The notes beneath the pieces are model-generated. The model was not told the DNA's origin, did not search any database, and saw only the letters and a list, made by a program, of their open reading frames with translations. A stretch of 6,884 bases of DNA from Methylococcaceae bacterium (GTDB lineage: Bacteria; Pseudomonadota; Gammaproteobacteria; Methylococcales; Methylomonadaceae), in the NCBI GenBank assembly GCA_013140465.1, contig JABFST010000165.1, positions 1-6,884 of the forward strand. The letters run 5' to 3'. Each line of letters begins with the position of its first letter. Positions within the stretch are counted from its first letter, which is position 1. Shown piece by piece: positions 1-6,884 of the stretch. Made by a program: the position numbers and the translations under genes.

Positions 1-120
1 TTTGGAATTCTAATGTCGAATGGTGATAATTAACAAGCAATGGCTTATAGTTTGTAGATAAAGCCATCGAAGTAAACCGCCATATAGCCGTAGGGCAGAT
101 TTCATCGTCTACAACAACAC
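1..120. other. Non-coding flank downstream of the HAD gene
   Basis: No open frame with a recognisable product is visible. On the minus strand this is the 3' flank of the HAD gene. It holds a 7-bp inverted repeat (ATGGCTT around 41-47 and AAGCCAT around 60-66), which could form a weak hairpin but has no clean T-run, so I do not call a terminator. Bases 89-109 (CGTAGGGCAGATTT then CATCGTC) closely resemble bases 6792-6811 at the far end of the window, which suggests a dispersed short repeat. Confidence 0.4.
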
Positions 121-873
121 CTAAACCTCCCCCAAAAAATCCCCCAACTCTTGCACCACAAACTGCCCTGCCGCCGCTTGTTGGTCGGCTTCGGTGTTGT
201 AACCCCAACGGGCAAGTATCAGTTGCACTTGGCTAAGGTCGGGGTGTTTGGACACGTTTATTAACGTAGGCAAGCGGTCTTCTACAAAATACAACGTTGC
301 TTCGGGGTGGCGGTGTTGCAATGCCAGCAGCACGTCCACTTTGCTCATGGCGCGGTCCAAGCCAAAAATTTGCTCTTGCGCCAAGTCGATGCCGTGGGCC
401 GTTAAAATGTGTTGCACAAAACGTTCTTGCTTGGTGGTGACGATATACCAAGTGTGCTGTTGCGCCAGTTGCCGCAGCTTGTCGGCTATGCCCGCAAATA
501 AGGGGTTCATCTGCACCCAATCGGCCCTGTTTTCAGCAATCCAAGCATCGCGCGTGGCGCCAAAGCGGATTTTTAATTCGTCTACAGTCGCTTGAGAATC
601 GCTAAGCAACTGCGGCAGCAACTCGGCATAATGCCCGACAATAGTGTCTACGCTATGCCCCAAGTGCAGCATACGCATCGCCAGTATGGCTTCGTAGCCA
701 GTTTCTATCATCGGTCGGACGCGGCGAAACTGTGCCTCCATCGATGGCGGTGCGGTGTCGGGCATGTCGTGCCAGAGTTGGCTGGCGGCTTTCCAGCCCG
801 TCAGTGCCGTCTCGACGGCACTGTCACAGATCACCCCGTCAAAATCGAGTGCGTAGATTATAGGTTGGTTCAT
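121..873 (-). CDS. HAD-superfamily hydrolase (phosphatase-like)
   Basis: Predicted cytoplasmic HAD phosphohydrolase of 250 residues, about the usual size for a HAD enzyme with an alpha-helical cap. Motif I is at the N-terminus, with D10 and D12 in LDFDGVICDS; D10 would be the phosphorylated nucleophile and D12 the acid/base. The segment from about 20 to 120 is helical and fits a C1-type cap. Motif II is probably T146 or T147 (YIVTTK), the motif III lysine K178 (MSKVDVL), and motif IV E198-D199 (YFVEDR), which would bind Mg2+. The core is complete, but the substrate cannot be read from the sequence; phosphoglycolate-phosphatase-like activity is only one option. The ATG at 873 lies 6 nt after the stop of the secreted-protein gene, so the two are probably co-transcribed. 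No good Shine-Dalgarno precedes it, which suggests translational coupling. Confidence 0.85.
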   Translation of the reverse strand: MNQPIIYALDFDGVICDSAVETALTGWKAASQLWHDMPDTAPPSMEAQFRRVRPMIETGYEAILAMRMLHLGHSVDTIVGHYAELLPQLLSDSQATVDELKIRFGATRDAWIAENRADWVQMNPLFAGIADKLRQLAQQHTWYIVTTKQERFVQHILTAHGIDLAQEQIFGLDRAMSKVDVLLALQHRHPEATLYFVEDRLPTLINVSKHPDLSQVQLILARWGYNTEADQQAAAGQFVVQELGDFLGEV

Positions 874-879
874 AAGGGC

Positions 880-1740
880 TTATTGCAATGGTGATTTTCG
901 TGCTTTATCGATGCAAGTGCTGAGCGTTTTGCTGGGTGTCCAGCCACAATTGCCGTCGCTTTGCTGTTCGCACGCGGCTGTCGTGTAGCACGCATATTCG
1001 GGTAGATATTCGCAGGTTGACACCAAGTCGTCGGGATGATCCCCACACAACTGACCGGAACAGCCGCCAATATGGCATTGTTTGGCATCTTTGCTGAACG
1101 GCAGATAAAATTGGTTGGCGACTAAAGTTTGTGATTTGCCGCCCGGTCCGGTAACAGGCTTATGTTTGCCCGCCACGATTAGCCCGGTGGTGAGTTGTGC
1201 CGAGGCATCTTCAAGTTGGGCAGGGCTGGCATTTGCCGCCGCCAACTCTAGGCCAGCGATATTGCGTAAATCTGTGCTGTTAAGCTTAAGCTCTTCCACG
1301 CTGTTGCAGGGTGCGGCAATACAGCGTATGCCATTGAGCCGTGCTTGATAAAAAGTGTCACTGCTGGACGTTGCGGTAGCCGCTGTCCATGCGCCAGTAA
1401 CGCTTAGCACCCATTGTTTGCCATACCGCCCAAACACTTGTTTGTTCAGTCGCCCGCGCAACACACTCCGCCCGCTGGATATTTGCGCTTGTGCTGCGCT
1501 TTGTTGTTCGGGGCTGAGTTGCAATGGCGACCAGTCCAGCGCATAGGTGTAACATTCTTTACCGCGTGCTTGGTCAGGGCAACGGAACTTGGGTTTATTA
1601 AGCGGCTGTACAAACACGCCGCCACAAACAGGTGACATACATTTGCGCATATCCGCACGGGCGCGGTAATACACATCGTCGTCTGCCGCCGCTAAGGCGG
1701 GTAGGCAGCAAATAAACAAAAGACATAAACGTAAAAACAT
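880..1740 (-). CDS. Secreted protein with two DUF6748-like repeats and an eight-cysteine C-terminal cluster
   Basis: 286-residue exported protein of unknown function. Residues 1-19 form a signal peptide: one Arg, a hydrophobic core, then ALA-A before an acidic stretch. There is no acceptable lipobox, so it should be released into the periplasm or medium. Two related units follow. The first begins YYRARADMRKCMSPVCGG (about 24-41) and the second FYQARLNGIRCIAAPC (130-145). Each ends with a short beta-rich segment (WVLSVTGAW; LVANQFYLP), which suggests an internal duplication resembling DUF6748. The C-terminus (222-276) holds exactly eight cysteines: C222, C227, C232, C243, C251, C257, C265 and C276. 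This fits the family NCBI calls eight-cysteine-cluster proteins (from memory), probably four disulfides. The frame stays open to a TTG at 1755, but the ATG at 1740 has AGGAGGT just upstream and begins the signal peptide, so I chose it. Leads an operon with the HAD gene. Confidence 0.8.
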   Translation of the reverse strand: MFLRLCLLFICCLPALAAADDDVYYRARADMRKCMSPVCGGVFVQPLNKPKFRCPDQARGKECYTYALDWSPLQLSPEQQSAAQAQISSGRSVLRGRLNKQVFGRYGKQWVLSVTGAWTAATATSSSDTFYQARLNGIRCIAAPCNSVEELKLNSTDLRNIAGLELAAANASPAQLEDASAQLTTGLIVAGKHKPVTGPGGKSQTLVANQFYLPFSKDAKQCHIGGCSGQLCGDHPDDLVSTCEYLPEYACYTTAACEQQSDGNCGWTPSKTLSTCIDKARKSPLQ

Positions 1741-1743
1741 AAG

Positions 1744-1750
1744 ACCTCCT
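1744..1750 (-). promoter_or_regulatory. Strong ribosome binding site fixing the secreted-protein start
   Basis: The minus strand reads AGGAGGT, then CTT, then ATG at 1740. This near-perfect Shine-Dalgarno selects the ATG at 1740 over the in-frame TTG at 1755. Confidence 0.8.
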
Positions 1751-1826
1751 AGCAAGGTAAGGCATGAAGTGTGTAAACAGGGCAGCGGCGATTGCTGTGC
1801 TGGTCAAGGGGGCGGTTGGTTATTGT

Positions 1827-1832
1827 ATTATA
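1827..1832 (-). promoter_or_regulatory. Candidate sigma70 -10 box for the secreted protein-HAD operon
   Basis: The minus strand has a perfect TATAAT at 1832-1827. The -35 region about 17 nt upstream (1855-1850, TGTGTC) is a poor match, so the promoter may need an activator. Transcription would start near 1820, giving a leader of about 80 nt before the ATG at 1740. Confidence 0.5.
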
Positions 1833-1931
1833 GCGGTAATGCGTGTATGGACACAGTTGCCTCAAGTGGATTGCCCTAAAGCAACTGACCGCCGAACTTG
1901 CTTTCAGGTTCAAGTGGCATAGTATTAAGTA

Positions 1932-2000
1932 CAACGGCTGTGCCGCTACAGCAACGTCTAAAGCCGTTGCCGCACCAATTCTTTTAAGCCACGAAGGCTT
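1932..2000 (+). repeat. Two potential hairpins in the leader of the alpha/beta hydrolase
   Basis: CAACGGCT (1932-1939) and AGCCGTTG (1962-1969) form a perfect 8-bp inverted repeat with a 22-nt loop. A second shorter one, TAAGCC and GGCTTA, lies around 1985-2001 with a 5-nt loop. Both are upstream of the hydrolase Shine-Dalgarno. Neither is followed by a T-run, so they are not obvious terminators. They could be leader structure or chance. The rest of the 1751-2037 spacer shows nothing else I can name. Confidence 0.35.
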
Positions 2001-2025
2001 ATTGCCTTTATTAGCCACTCACAAC

Positions 2026-2030
2026 AGGAG
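2026..2030 (+). promoter_or_regulatory. Ribosome binding site fixing the hydrolase start
   Basis: AGGAG lies 7 nt before the ATG at 2038. The frame is open for 65 more codons upstream to an ATG at 1843, but this site and the start of protein-like sequence at 2038 decide for the short form. Confidence 0.75.
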
Positions 2031-2037
2031 AGCCCAC

Positions 2038-2544
2038 ATGCCCGCAACAAATAAATTAGTCATTTATAACCACGGTAAAGACAGCGTGCCGTGGGGTGAA
2101 AAAACCCGCGTGTTCGCAGCCATAGCCGAAGATTTGGACTGGGCGTTTATCAGCCCAGACTACACGGCACTGGATAACCCCGATGAGCGCGTAGCGCAGC
2201 TGATGGCAATGGATTTGTCTGCATACACGGCGGTGGTGTTGGTGGGTTCTAGCATGGGCGCGTATGTGGCGACGGTCGCAGCCGAAGTGCTGAAACCTTC
2301 AGGACTGTTTTTGCTGGCTCCGGCGTTTTATTTGCCCGGCTATGCACGCACGGACTTTAATCCGCCCTCGGCGGCTACGCGCGTGTTTCATGGCTGGCAA
2401 GATACGATAGTGCCGCCCGAACATGCGCTACGGTTTTGTCAGCAACACCGTATCCGCTTGCAGATGCTGGATGCCGACCATCGTTTGTTTAGCGTGTTAC
2501 CCGTGTTAGCGCGGGAATTTGAAGATTTTTTGCGGGTTTTGTAG
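2038..2544 (+). CDS. Small alpha/beta-fold hydrolase (esterase-like)
   Basis: 168-residue serine hydrolase of the alpha/beta fold, predicted cytoplasmic because no signal peptide or membrane segment is seen. The first strand leads to N11-H12-G13 (YNHGKDS), the usual oxyanion position. The nucleophile elbow is GSSMG at 70-74 with S72 as the nucleophile. The likely acid is D122 in FHGWQDTIVPPEHA, and the base is H148 in DADHRL. All three triad residues are in the expected order and spacing. The size and lack of a large lid resemble the minimal YqiA/UPF0227-type esterases, though I cannot assign that family with confidence. The natural substrate is unknown. It stands alone on the plus strand, diverges from the secreted-protein operon and converges on a toxin-antitoxin pair 22 nt away, with no visible terminator between them. 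Confidence 0.85.
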   Translation: MPATNKLVIYNHGKDSVPWGEKTRVFAAIAEDLDWAFISPDYTALDNPDERVAQLMAMDLSAYTAVVLVGSSMGAYVATVAAEVLKPSGLFLLAPAFYLPGYARTDFNPPSAATRVFHGWQDTIVPPEHALRFCQQHRIRLQMLDADHRLFSVLPVLAREFEDFLRVL

Positions 2545-2566
2545 GAGGGGGCGAGTGTCCGAAAAT

Positions 2567-2881
2567 TTAAATGGCTTTCAAATTCGCCAAGGTTTCAGGA
2601 AACTTCTCTACCAATTTCATCAGTAAAACAGCGTGTGGATTAGGTTTGCTCCGGCCTTGCTCCCAACTTTCGACTGTCCTTGGGTTAGTGCGGATTGCAT
2701 GGGCAAACACGGGCCTAGAAAGGTGATGGCTTTCCCGCAATCGTAGAATATCATCGGGCTTCATTTCGGGCGTTTCTAGCTTTTGTAAACTCACGCGTTT
2801 TAACGTTAGTTTGCCTTCACGTTCCGACTTAAGCGCGTCAACCCCTTCCATCAGCTCATCAAATAAATTGCGTTTTTTCAT
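2567..2881 (-). CDS. HTH antitoxin of a RelE/HigB-type TA pair (NadS/HigA-like)
   Basis: 104-residue DNA-binding antitoxin and autorepressor. The N-terminus (MKKRNLFDELMEGVDAL) is the typical lead-in of XRE-type antitoxins. A helix-turn-helix follows at roughly 50-85 (LRESHHLSRPVFAHAIRTN, then TVESWEQGRSKPNPHA), where PRTVESWEQG is the recognition region. The C-terminal helix ends FPETLANLKAI. It should neutralise the toxin encoded just upstream and bind the palindrome at 3338-3356. The start is uncertain. In-frame ATGs exist at 2938, 2896 and 2881, none with a good Shine-Dalgarno. I chose 2881 because homologues begin MKKRNLFDE, but that leaves an unusually long 71-nt gap after the toxin stop. 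Starting at 2938 would add 19 residues and leave 14 nt. Confidence 0.85.
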   Translation of the reverse strand: MKKRNLFDELMEGVDALKSEREGKLTLKRVSLQKLETPEMKPDDILRLRESHHLSRPVFAHAIRTNPRTVESWEQGRSKPNPHAVLLMKLVEKFPETLANLKAI

Positions 2882-2916
2882 AGCCGTATCATTCATAAAT
2901 GGTATCTTTAAATAAG

Positions 2917-2936
2917 GCCATGCTCGATAGCATGGC
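2917..2936 (-). repeat. Perfect 8-bp stem-loop between toxin and antitoxin
   Basis: GCCATGCT (2917-2924) and AGCATGGC (2929-2936) pair perfectly around a 4-nt loop (CGAT). On the minus strand the hairpin starts about 16 nt after the toxin stop and is followed by CTTATTT. It could attenuate transcription, stabilise the antitoxin message or hide the start at 2938. Confidence 0.6.
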
Positions 2937-2952
2937 ATGGCCTGGTATGAGT

Positions 2953-3306
2953 TTAAGTGTTCGCTTTGTATCTGGCGTTTAGCTCGCGCTCAAGTTCCAA
3001 TTTGAAATAAGCCTTTTCTTTGGCGCTTAGGTCAGCCACTTCATTTTTACTATAGATAGTAAACAACAAAAACTCTAAAGCAGTGGTTTGATAGTAGTAG
3101 ATTATCCGTAAACCGCCTTTTTTACCTTTTCCACGCCTCGTGTCCTTAAACCTGAGCTTTCTTAAACCAGCATCTATTATAACGTCACCCTCTTTCGGGT
3201 TCTTTATCAGCAAAATTTGTAAATCTTTATATTGGTCATCATTTAAATAATCTTCGCGGTAACGAACAAATGAAGGGAGTTCCACAAAGCTAGGCAATTT
3301 TTCCAT
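2953..3306 (-). CDS. RelE/HigB-like mRNA interferase toxin
   Basis: 117-residue cytoplasmic toxin of the RelE superfamily, which in this family cleaves mRNA on the ribosome. The signature is clear: DAGLRKLRF (45-53), a basic block RRGKGKKGGLRIIYYY (57-72), then the strand and loop LLFTIYSKNEVADLS (80-94), and a C-terminal helix typical of the group. Length is normal (about 100-120). The start at 3306 is supported by AAGGAC about 7 nt upstream. Toxin first and antitoxin second is the usual order for HigB-type and NadS-linked pairs. The gene lies downstream of ligA on the same strand but has its own promoter and operator. The same family appears again as a broken copy at 5528-5699. I see no inactivating change here. 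Confidence 0.9.
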   Translation of the reverse strand: MEKLPSFVELPSFVRYREDYLNDDQYKDLQILLIKNPKEGDVIIDAGLRKLRFKDTRRGKGKKGGLRIIYYYQTTALEFLLFTIYSKNEVADLSAKEKAYFKLELERELNARYKANT

Positions 3307-3335
3307 CAGTTAAGTCCTTTTTGATTTCTAATATA

Positions 3336-3364
3336 ATTGTACGATATTATCGTACAGATGTCAA
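3336..3364 (-). promoter_or_regulatory. Sigma70 promoter of the first toxin-antitoxin pair
   Basis: On the minus strand a perfect TTGACA (3364-3359) is followed after exactly 17 nt by TACAAT (3341-3336), one mismatch from consensus. Transcription would start near 3329, leaving a leader of about 23 nt with AAGGAC before the ATG at 3306. The spacer is occupied by the palindromic operator. Confidence 0.8.
3338..3356. promoter_or_regulatory. Palindromic operator for TA autorepression
   Basis: TGTACGATA-T-TATCGTACA is a perfect 9+1+9 palindrome. It fills the spacer and the edge of the -10 box of the TA promoter, so a bound antitoxin or toxin-antitoxin complex would block RNA polymerase. This is the standard arrangement for type II TA operons. 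The binding partner is inferred to be the HTH protein encoded at 2567-2881. Confidence 0.8.
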
Positions 3365-3416
3365 TTGTTCACCCGCTGCCGCGTTGCCTACCTAGCACCC
3401 TTACTCTTTCAACGAC

Positions 3417-5699
<2,283 letters not shown>

Positions 5700-5710
5700 G
5701 GTTTCCAAGG

Positions 5711-5725
5711 TAATCCACTGGATTA
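5711..5725. promoter_or_regulatory. Probable relic operator of the dead toxin gene
   Basis: TAATCCA-C-TGGATTA is a perfect 7+1+7 palindrome, 12 nt upstream of the defunct toxin start at 5699 on the minus strand. Its place and symmetry match the operator of the intact TA pair, though the sequence differs. The assignment is inferred. Confidence 0.5.
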
Positions 5726-5753
5726 TGCGAGACAAGAAGATTTATGCGGCTTT

Positions 5754-5799
5754 ACCTAAAACTCAGCGGACGAAGCGCGGCTTGAGTGTTGGGTTAGGC
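5754..5799 (-). repeat. Folded sequence resembling a degenerate integron attC site
   Basis: On the minus strand the segment begins GCCTAAC (5799-5793), which fits the attC R'' core RYYYAAC. It continues to ACTCAAGC, a short loop rich in CG, GCTGAGT, and ends TTTAGGT (5760-5754), one mismatch from the GTTRRRY core. The inner arms pair with one extra bulged base, as in attC. At 46 bp it is shorter than usual and the outer spacers are unequal. I treat it as a candidate only; no integrase gene is present. Confidence 0.25.
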
Positions 5800-5807
5800 A
5801 ATTATTC

Positions 5808-5836
5808 AAAATCAACGATACTACCCCATTGATTTT
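5808..5836. repeat. 8-bp inverted repeat with 13-nt loop
   Basis: AAAATCAA (5808-5815) pairs with TTGATTTT (5829-5836). It is AT-rich with no role I can assign; a further small hairpin (GACTT and AAGTC) lies at about 5869-5883. Confidence 0.45.
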
Positions 5837-5886
5837 AAGTATCTAAGGCAAAGGTAACTATTCAGAGCGACTTCTAATAAGTCAAA

Positions 5887-5955
5887 TTTACCGTAGGCTG
5901 AGCGGAGTCTTTACCGTAGGCTGAGCGGAGTCTTTACCGTAGGCTGAGCGGAGTC
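5887..5955. repeat. Three perfect 23-nt tandem repeats
   Basis: The unit begins TTTACCGTAGG and ends CTGAGCGGAGTC. Copies lie at 5887-5909, 5910-5932 and 5933-5955 with no mismatch. The core CTGAGCGGAGTC recurs in inverted form at 5971-5988. There are no spacers, so this is not a CRISPR array. Perfect identity suggests recent slippage. Confidence 0.9.
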
Positions 5956-5988
5956 GAAGCCGGTTTGTTCGCTTCGACTCCGCTCAGC
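5943..5988. repeat. 18-bp perfect stem-loop, dispersed REP-like repeat
   Basis: GCTGAGCGGAGTCGAAGC (5943-5960) and GCTTCGACTCCGCTCAGC (5971-5988) pair perfectly with a 10-nt loop. The left arm overlaps the last tandem copy. This palindrome type is, from memory, scattered through many bacterial genomes as an intergenic repeat. It lacks a T-run, so a terminator role is doubtful. Confidence 0.85.
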
Positions 5989-6069
5989 GAACGGCTGTTG
6001 TGCCCCGGATGCTGAATAGTTACAGGCAAAGTTAGGCAATAAAGTTAAACCACAGCACCGTAGTTTGGG

Positions 6070-6098
6070 TTGTCTTAAATGGCTTTTGACCCCATAAT
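6070..6098 (+). promoter_or_regulatory. Candidate sigma70 promoter of higB-higA
   Basis: TTGTCT (6070-6075) and CATAAT (6093-6098) are separated by exactly 17 nt, giving a start near 6105 and a leader of about 27 nt. A short imperfect palindrome centred on CCCAAATGGG (about 6102-6111) overlaps the start region and could be the antitoxin operator. Confidence 0.45.
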
Positions 6099-6131
6099 TC
6101 TCCCAAATGGGGATAAATATCAAGCTAACAG

Positions 6132-6440
6132 ATGCGGATCATTGCTAAAAGCACCATCAAAAAATTTTGGGAACAACCCGCTTATCATGATGCCAAAAGC
6201 CCTTTAGAAAGCTGGTATGAAGAAGCCCTTAAAGCACACTGGACATCACCACAAGCAATAAAAGACCACTATCGAAATGCCAGTATTTGCGCCAATAACC
6301 GCGTAGTGTTCAATATTGGCGGCAACAAGTATCGTTTAGTGGTGGAAATGCAATATCGGGCGGGAATTGCTTGGATACAATTTGTGGGTACACGCACCCA
6401 ATATGACCTGATTAATGTGGACACCGTCAATGACTATTAA
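6132..6440 (+). CDS. higB: HigB-family mRNA interferase toxin
   Basis: 102-residue toxin of the HigB family, of normal length, expected to cut translated mRNA. The family landmarks are in order: an N-terminal helix (IKKFWEQ), SPLESWYEEALKAHW (23-37), the Q-DHYRNASI region (41-52), NNRVVFNIGGNKYRLVV (55-71) and the C-terminal strand IAWIQFVGTRTQYDLI (79-94). In most relatives, as I remember the family, that last motif reads FxGTHxxYD. Here the His is Arg88 (codon CGC at 6393-6395), one transition away from CAC. The toxin may therefore be weakened. The start ATG at 6132 has no strong Shine-Dalgarno; the GGGGA at about 6109-6113 is too far. The 3' end overlaps higA by 11 nt. This family differs from the RelE-type toxin at 2953-3306. 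Confidence 0.93.
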   Translation: MRIIAKSTIKKFWEQPAYHDAKSPLESWYEEALKAHWTSPQAIKDHYRNASICANNRVVFNIGGNKYRLVVEMQYRAGIAWIQFVGTRTQYDLINVDTVNDY

Positions 6441-6786
6441 ACCCATACGCAACGATGACGAACTGCAAGCGGCGTTCTTAAGCCTAGAAGCCTTATTTCA
6501 GGCGCAACCCAATACCCCAGAAGCCGACGAAATGGAAGTCTTGGTCACTTTAATTGAGGCTTACGAAAACAGACATTACGCCATTACCCCGCCCGATCCG
6601 GTTGCAGCCATCAAATTCAGGATGGAGCAACAGAATTTAAATCCACGCGATTTAGAAGCCTATATCGGCAGCAGCGGACGCGTTTCTGAAGTGCTAAACC
6701 GTAAACGCCCGTTAAGCTTAAGAATGATAAAACGCCTACACGATGGCTTGAGTATTCCTTATGAAAGCTTGTTGGCAGATGGCTGA
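6430..6786 (+). CDS. higA: HigA-family HTH antitoxin
   Basis: 118-residue antitoxin and repressor. The N-terminal half is helical and acidic and would bind the toxin (PIRNDDELQAAFLSLEALF; TPEADEMEVLVTLIEAYE; HYAITPPDPVAAI). The XRE helix-turn-helix lies at about 61-105: FRMEQQNLNPRDLEAYIG, then SGRVSEVLNRKRPLSL, with the recognition helix around 82-90. It ends IPYESLLADG, as usual. The ATG at 6430 overlaps the last codons of higB in another frame, so the two are probably translationally coupled. An earlier in-frame ATG at 6415 would add five residues (MWTPS) and is less likely, because homologues begin near MTIKPIR. The gene is complete and I see no damage. It is expected to repress the promoter upstream of higB. 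Confidence 0.93.
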   Translation: MTIKPIRNDDELQAAFLSLEALFQAQPNTPEADEMEVLVTLIEAYENRHYAITPPDPVAAIKFRMEQQNLNPRDLEAYIGSSGRVSEVLNRKRPLSLRMIKRLHDGLSIPYESLLADG

Positions 6787-6884
6787 AATTGCGTAAGGCA
6801 GATTTATCGCCAGAACCTAGGCAGTGAAATACTGCACACCGCGCCCACGATTTGCCGGAATGACGGGCTTTGAAACACTTGTGT
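6787..6884. other. Non-coding right end of the window
   Basis: No gene is seen. Bases 6792-6811 resemble 89-109 (18 of 20 aligned positions with one gap). A small hairpin, GCAGT-GAAAT-ACTGC, lies at 6821-6835. It has no T-run, so a terminator for higBA is not supported. Confidence 0.4.

Larger units (their letters stand above)
5854..6023. repeat. 12-bp inverted repeats enclosing the tandem array
   Basis: GTAACTATTCAG (5854-5865) and CTGAATAGTTAC (6012-6023) are perfect inverted copies 170 bp apart end to end. They enclose the tandem and stem-loop repeats, an arrangement like the terminal repeats of a miniature inverted-repeat element. Confidence 0.55.
5793..6040. repeat. 10-nt direct repeats bounding the repeat patch
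   Basis: GTTAGGCAAT occurs in the same orientation at 5793-5802 and 6031-6040. The 248-bp interval between the outer ends holds all the inverted and tandem repeats listed here and no gene. It could be the footprint of a small non-autonomous element, or two recombination core sites, since GTTAGGC fits GTTRRRY. Confidence 0.5.

Noticed and set aside
1889..1920. tRNA-like GGTTCAAGT box
   Set aside because: No T-stem pairing, acceptor stem or anticodon arm can be built around it.
1843..2037. 65-codon N-terminal extension of the alpha/beta hydrolase
   Set aside because: It has no recognisable protein pattern, contains inverted repeats, and the ATG at 2038 has AGGAG at good spacing.
5887..5955. 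CRISPR-like short repeats
   Set aside because: The three copies abut with no spacers.
5911..6123. 70-codon minus-strand open frame
   Set aside because: It is made mostly of the tandem and inverted repeats and has no coding character.
6415..6429. Upstream ATG start for HigA
   Set aside because: It adds five residues not expected in the family and has no better ribosome site than 6430.
6821..6835. Terminator for higBA
   Set aside because: The hairpin has only a 5-bp stem and no T-run.

Overview
The window is about 6.9 kb of chromosomal DNA of roughly 50% GC. It looks like a gammaproteobacterium: the LigA is closest in length and residue spacing to the gammaproteobacterial form, and there is a dispersed CTTCGACTCCGCTCAGC-type repeat. 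I cannot name the genus from sequence alone.

Layout from left to right. Bases 121-1740 (minus strand) are a two-gene unit. The first gene encodes a secreted protein with two related N-terminal repeats and a C-terminal cluster of eight cysteines. Only 6 nt later comes a HAD-family phosphatase. A divergent spacer of about 300 bp carries the minus-strand promoter and two hairpins, followed by a small plus-strand alpha/beta hydrolase (2038-2544). That gene converges on a type II toxin-antitoxin pair (2567-3306, minus strand, toxin first) made of a RelE/HigB-like mRNase and an HTH antitoxin. The pair has its own strong promoter, with a perfect 19-nt palindrome in the -35/-10 spacer. Next comes ligA, the NAD-dependent DNA ligase (3417-5441, minus strand), complete and with its active-site and zinc residues.

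Bases 5442-6131 contain no intact gene but are not empty. Immediately upstream of ligA is the wreck of a second RelE/HigB-like toxin gene (5528-5699), with an in-frame stop, a deletion frameshift and no start codon. A 15-nt palindrome sits where its operator would be. Beyond it is a dense repeat patch: a folded attC-like sequence, a 10-nt direct repeat, nested inverted repeats, three perfect 23-nt tandem copies and an 18-bp stem. On the plus strand the window then ends with a second intact toxin-antitoxin pair, higB-higA (6132-6786), overlapping by 11 nt. Its toxin carries an unusual His-to-Arg change in an otherwise conserved motif.

Taken together, a core housekeeping gene (ligA) is flanked by two live TA modules and one dead toxin plus mobile-type repeats. 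This suggests a recurrent insertion site for small selfish modules. I found no CRISPR array, rRNA, tRNA or transposase.
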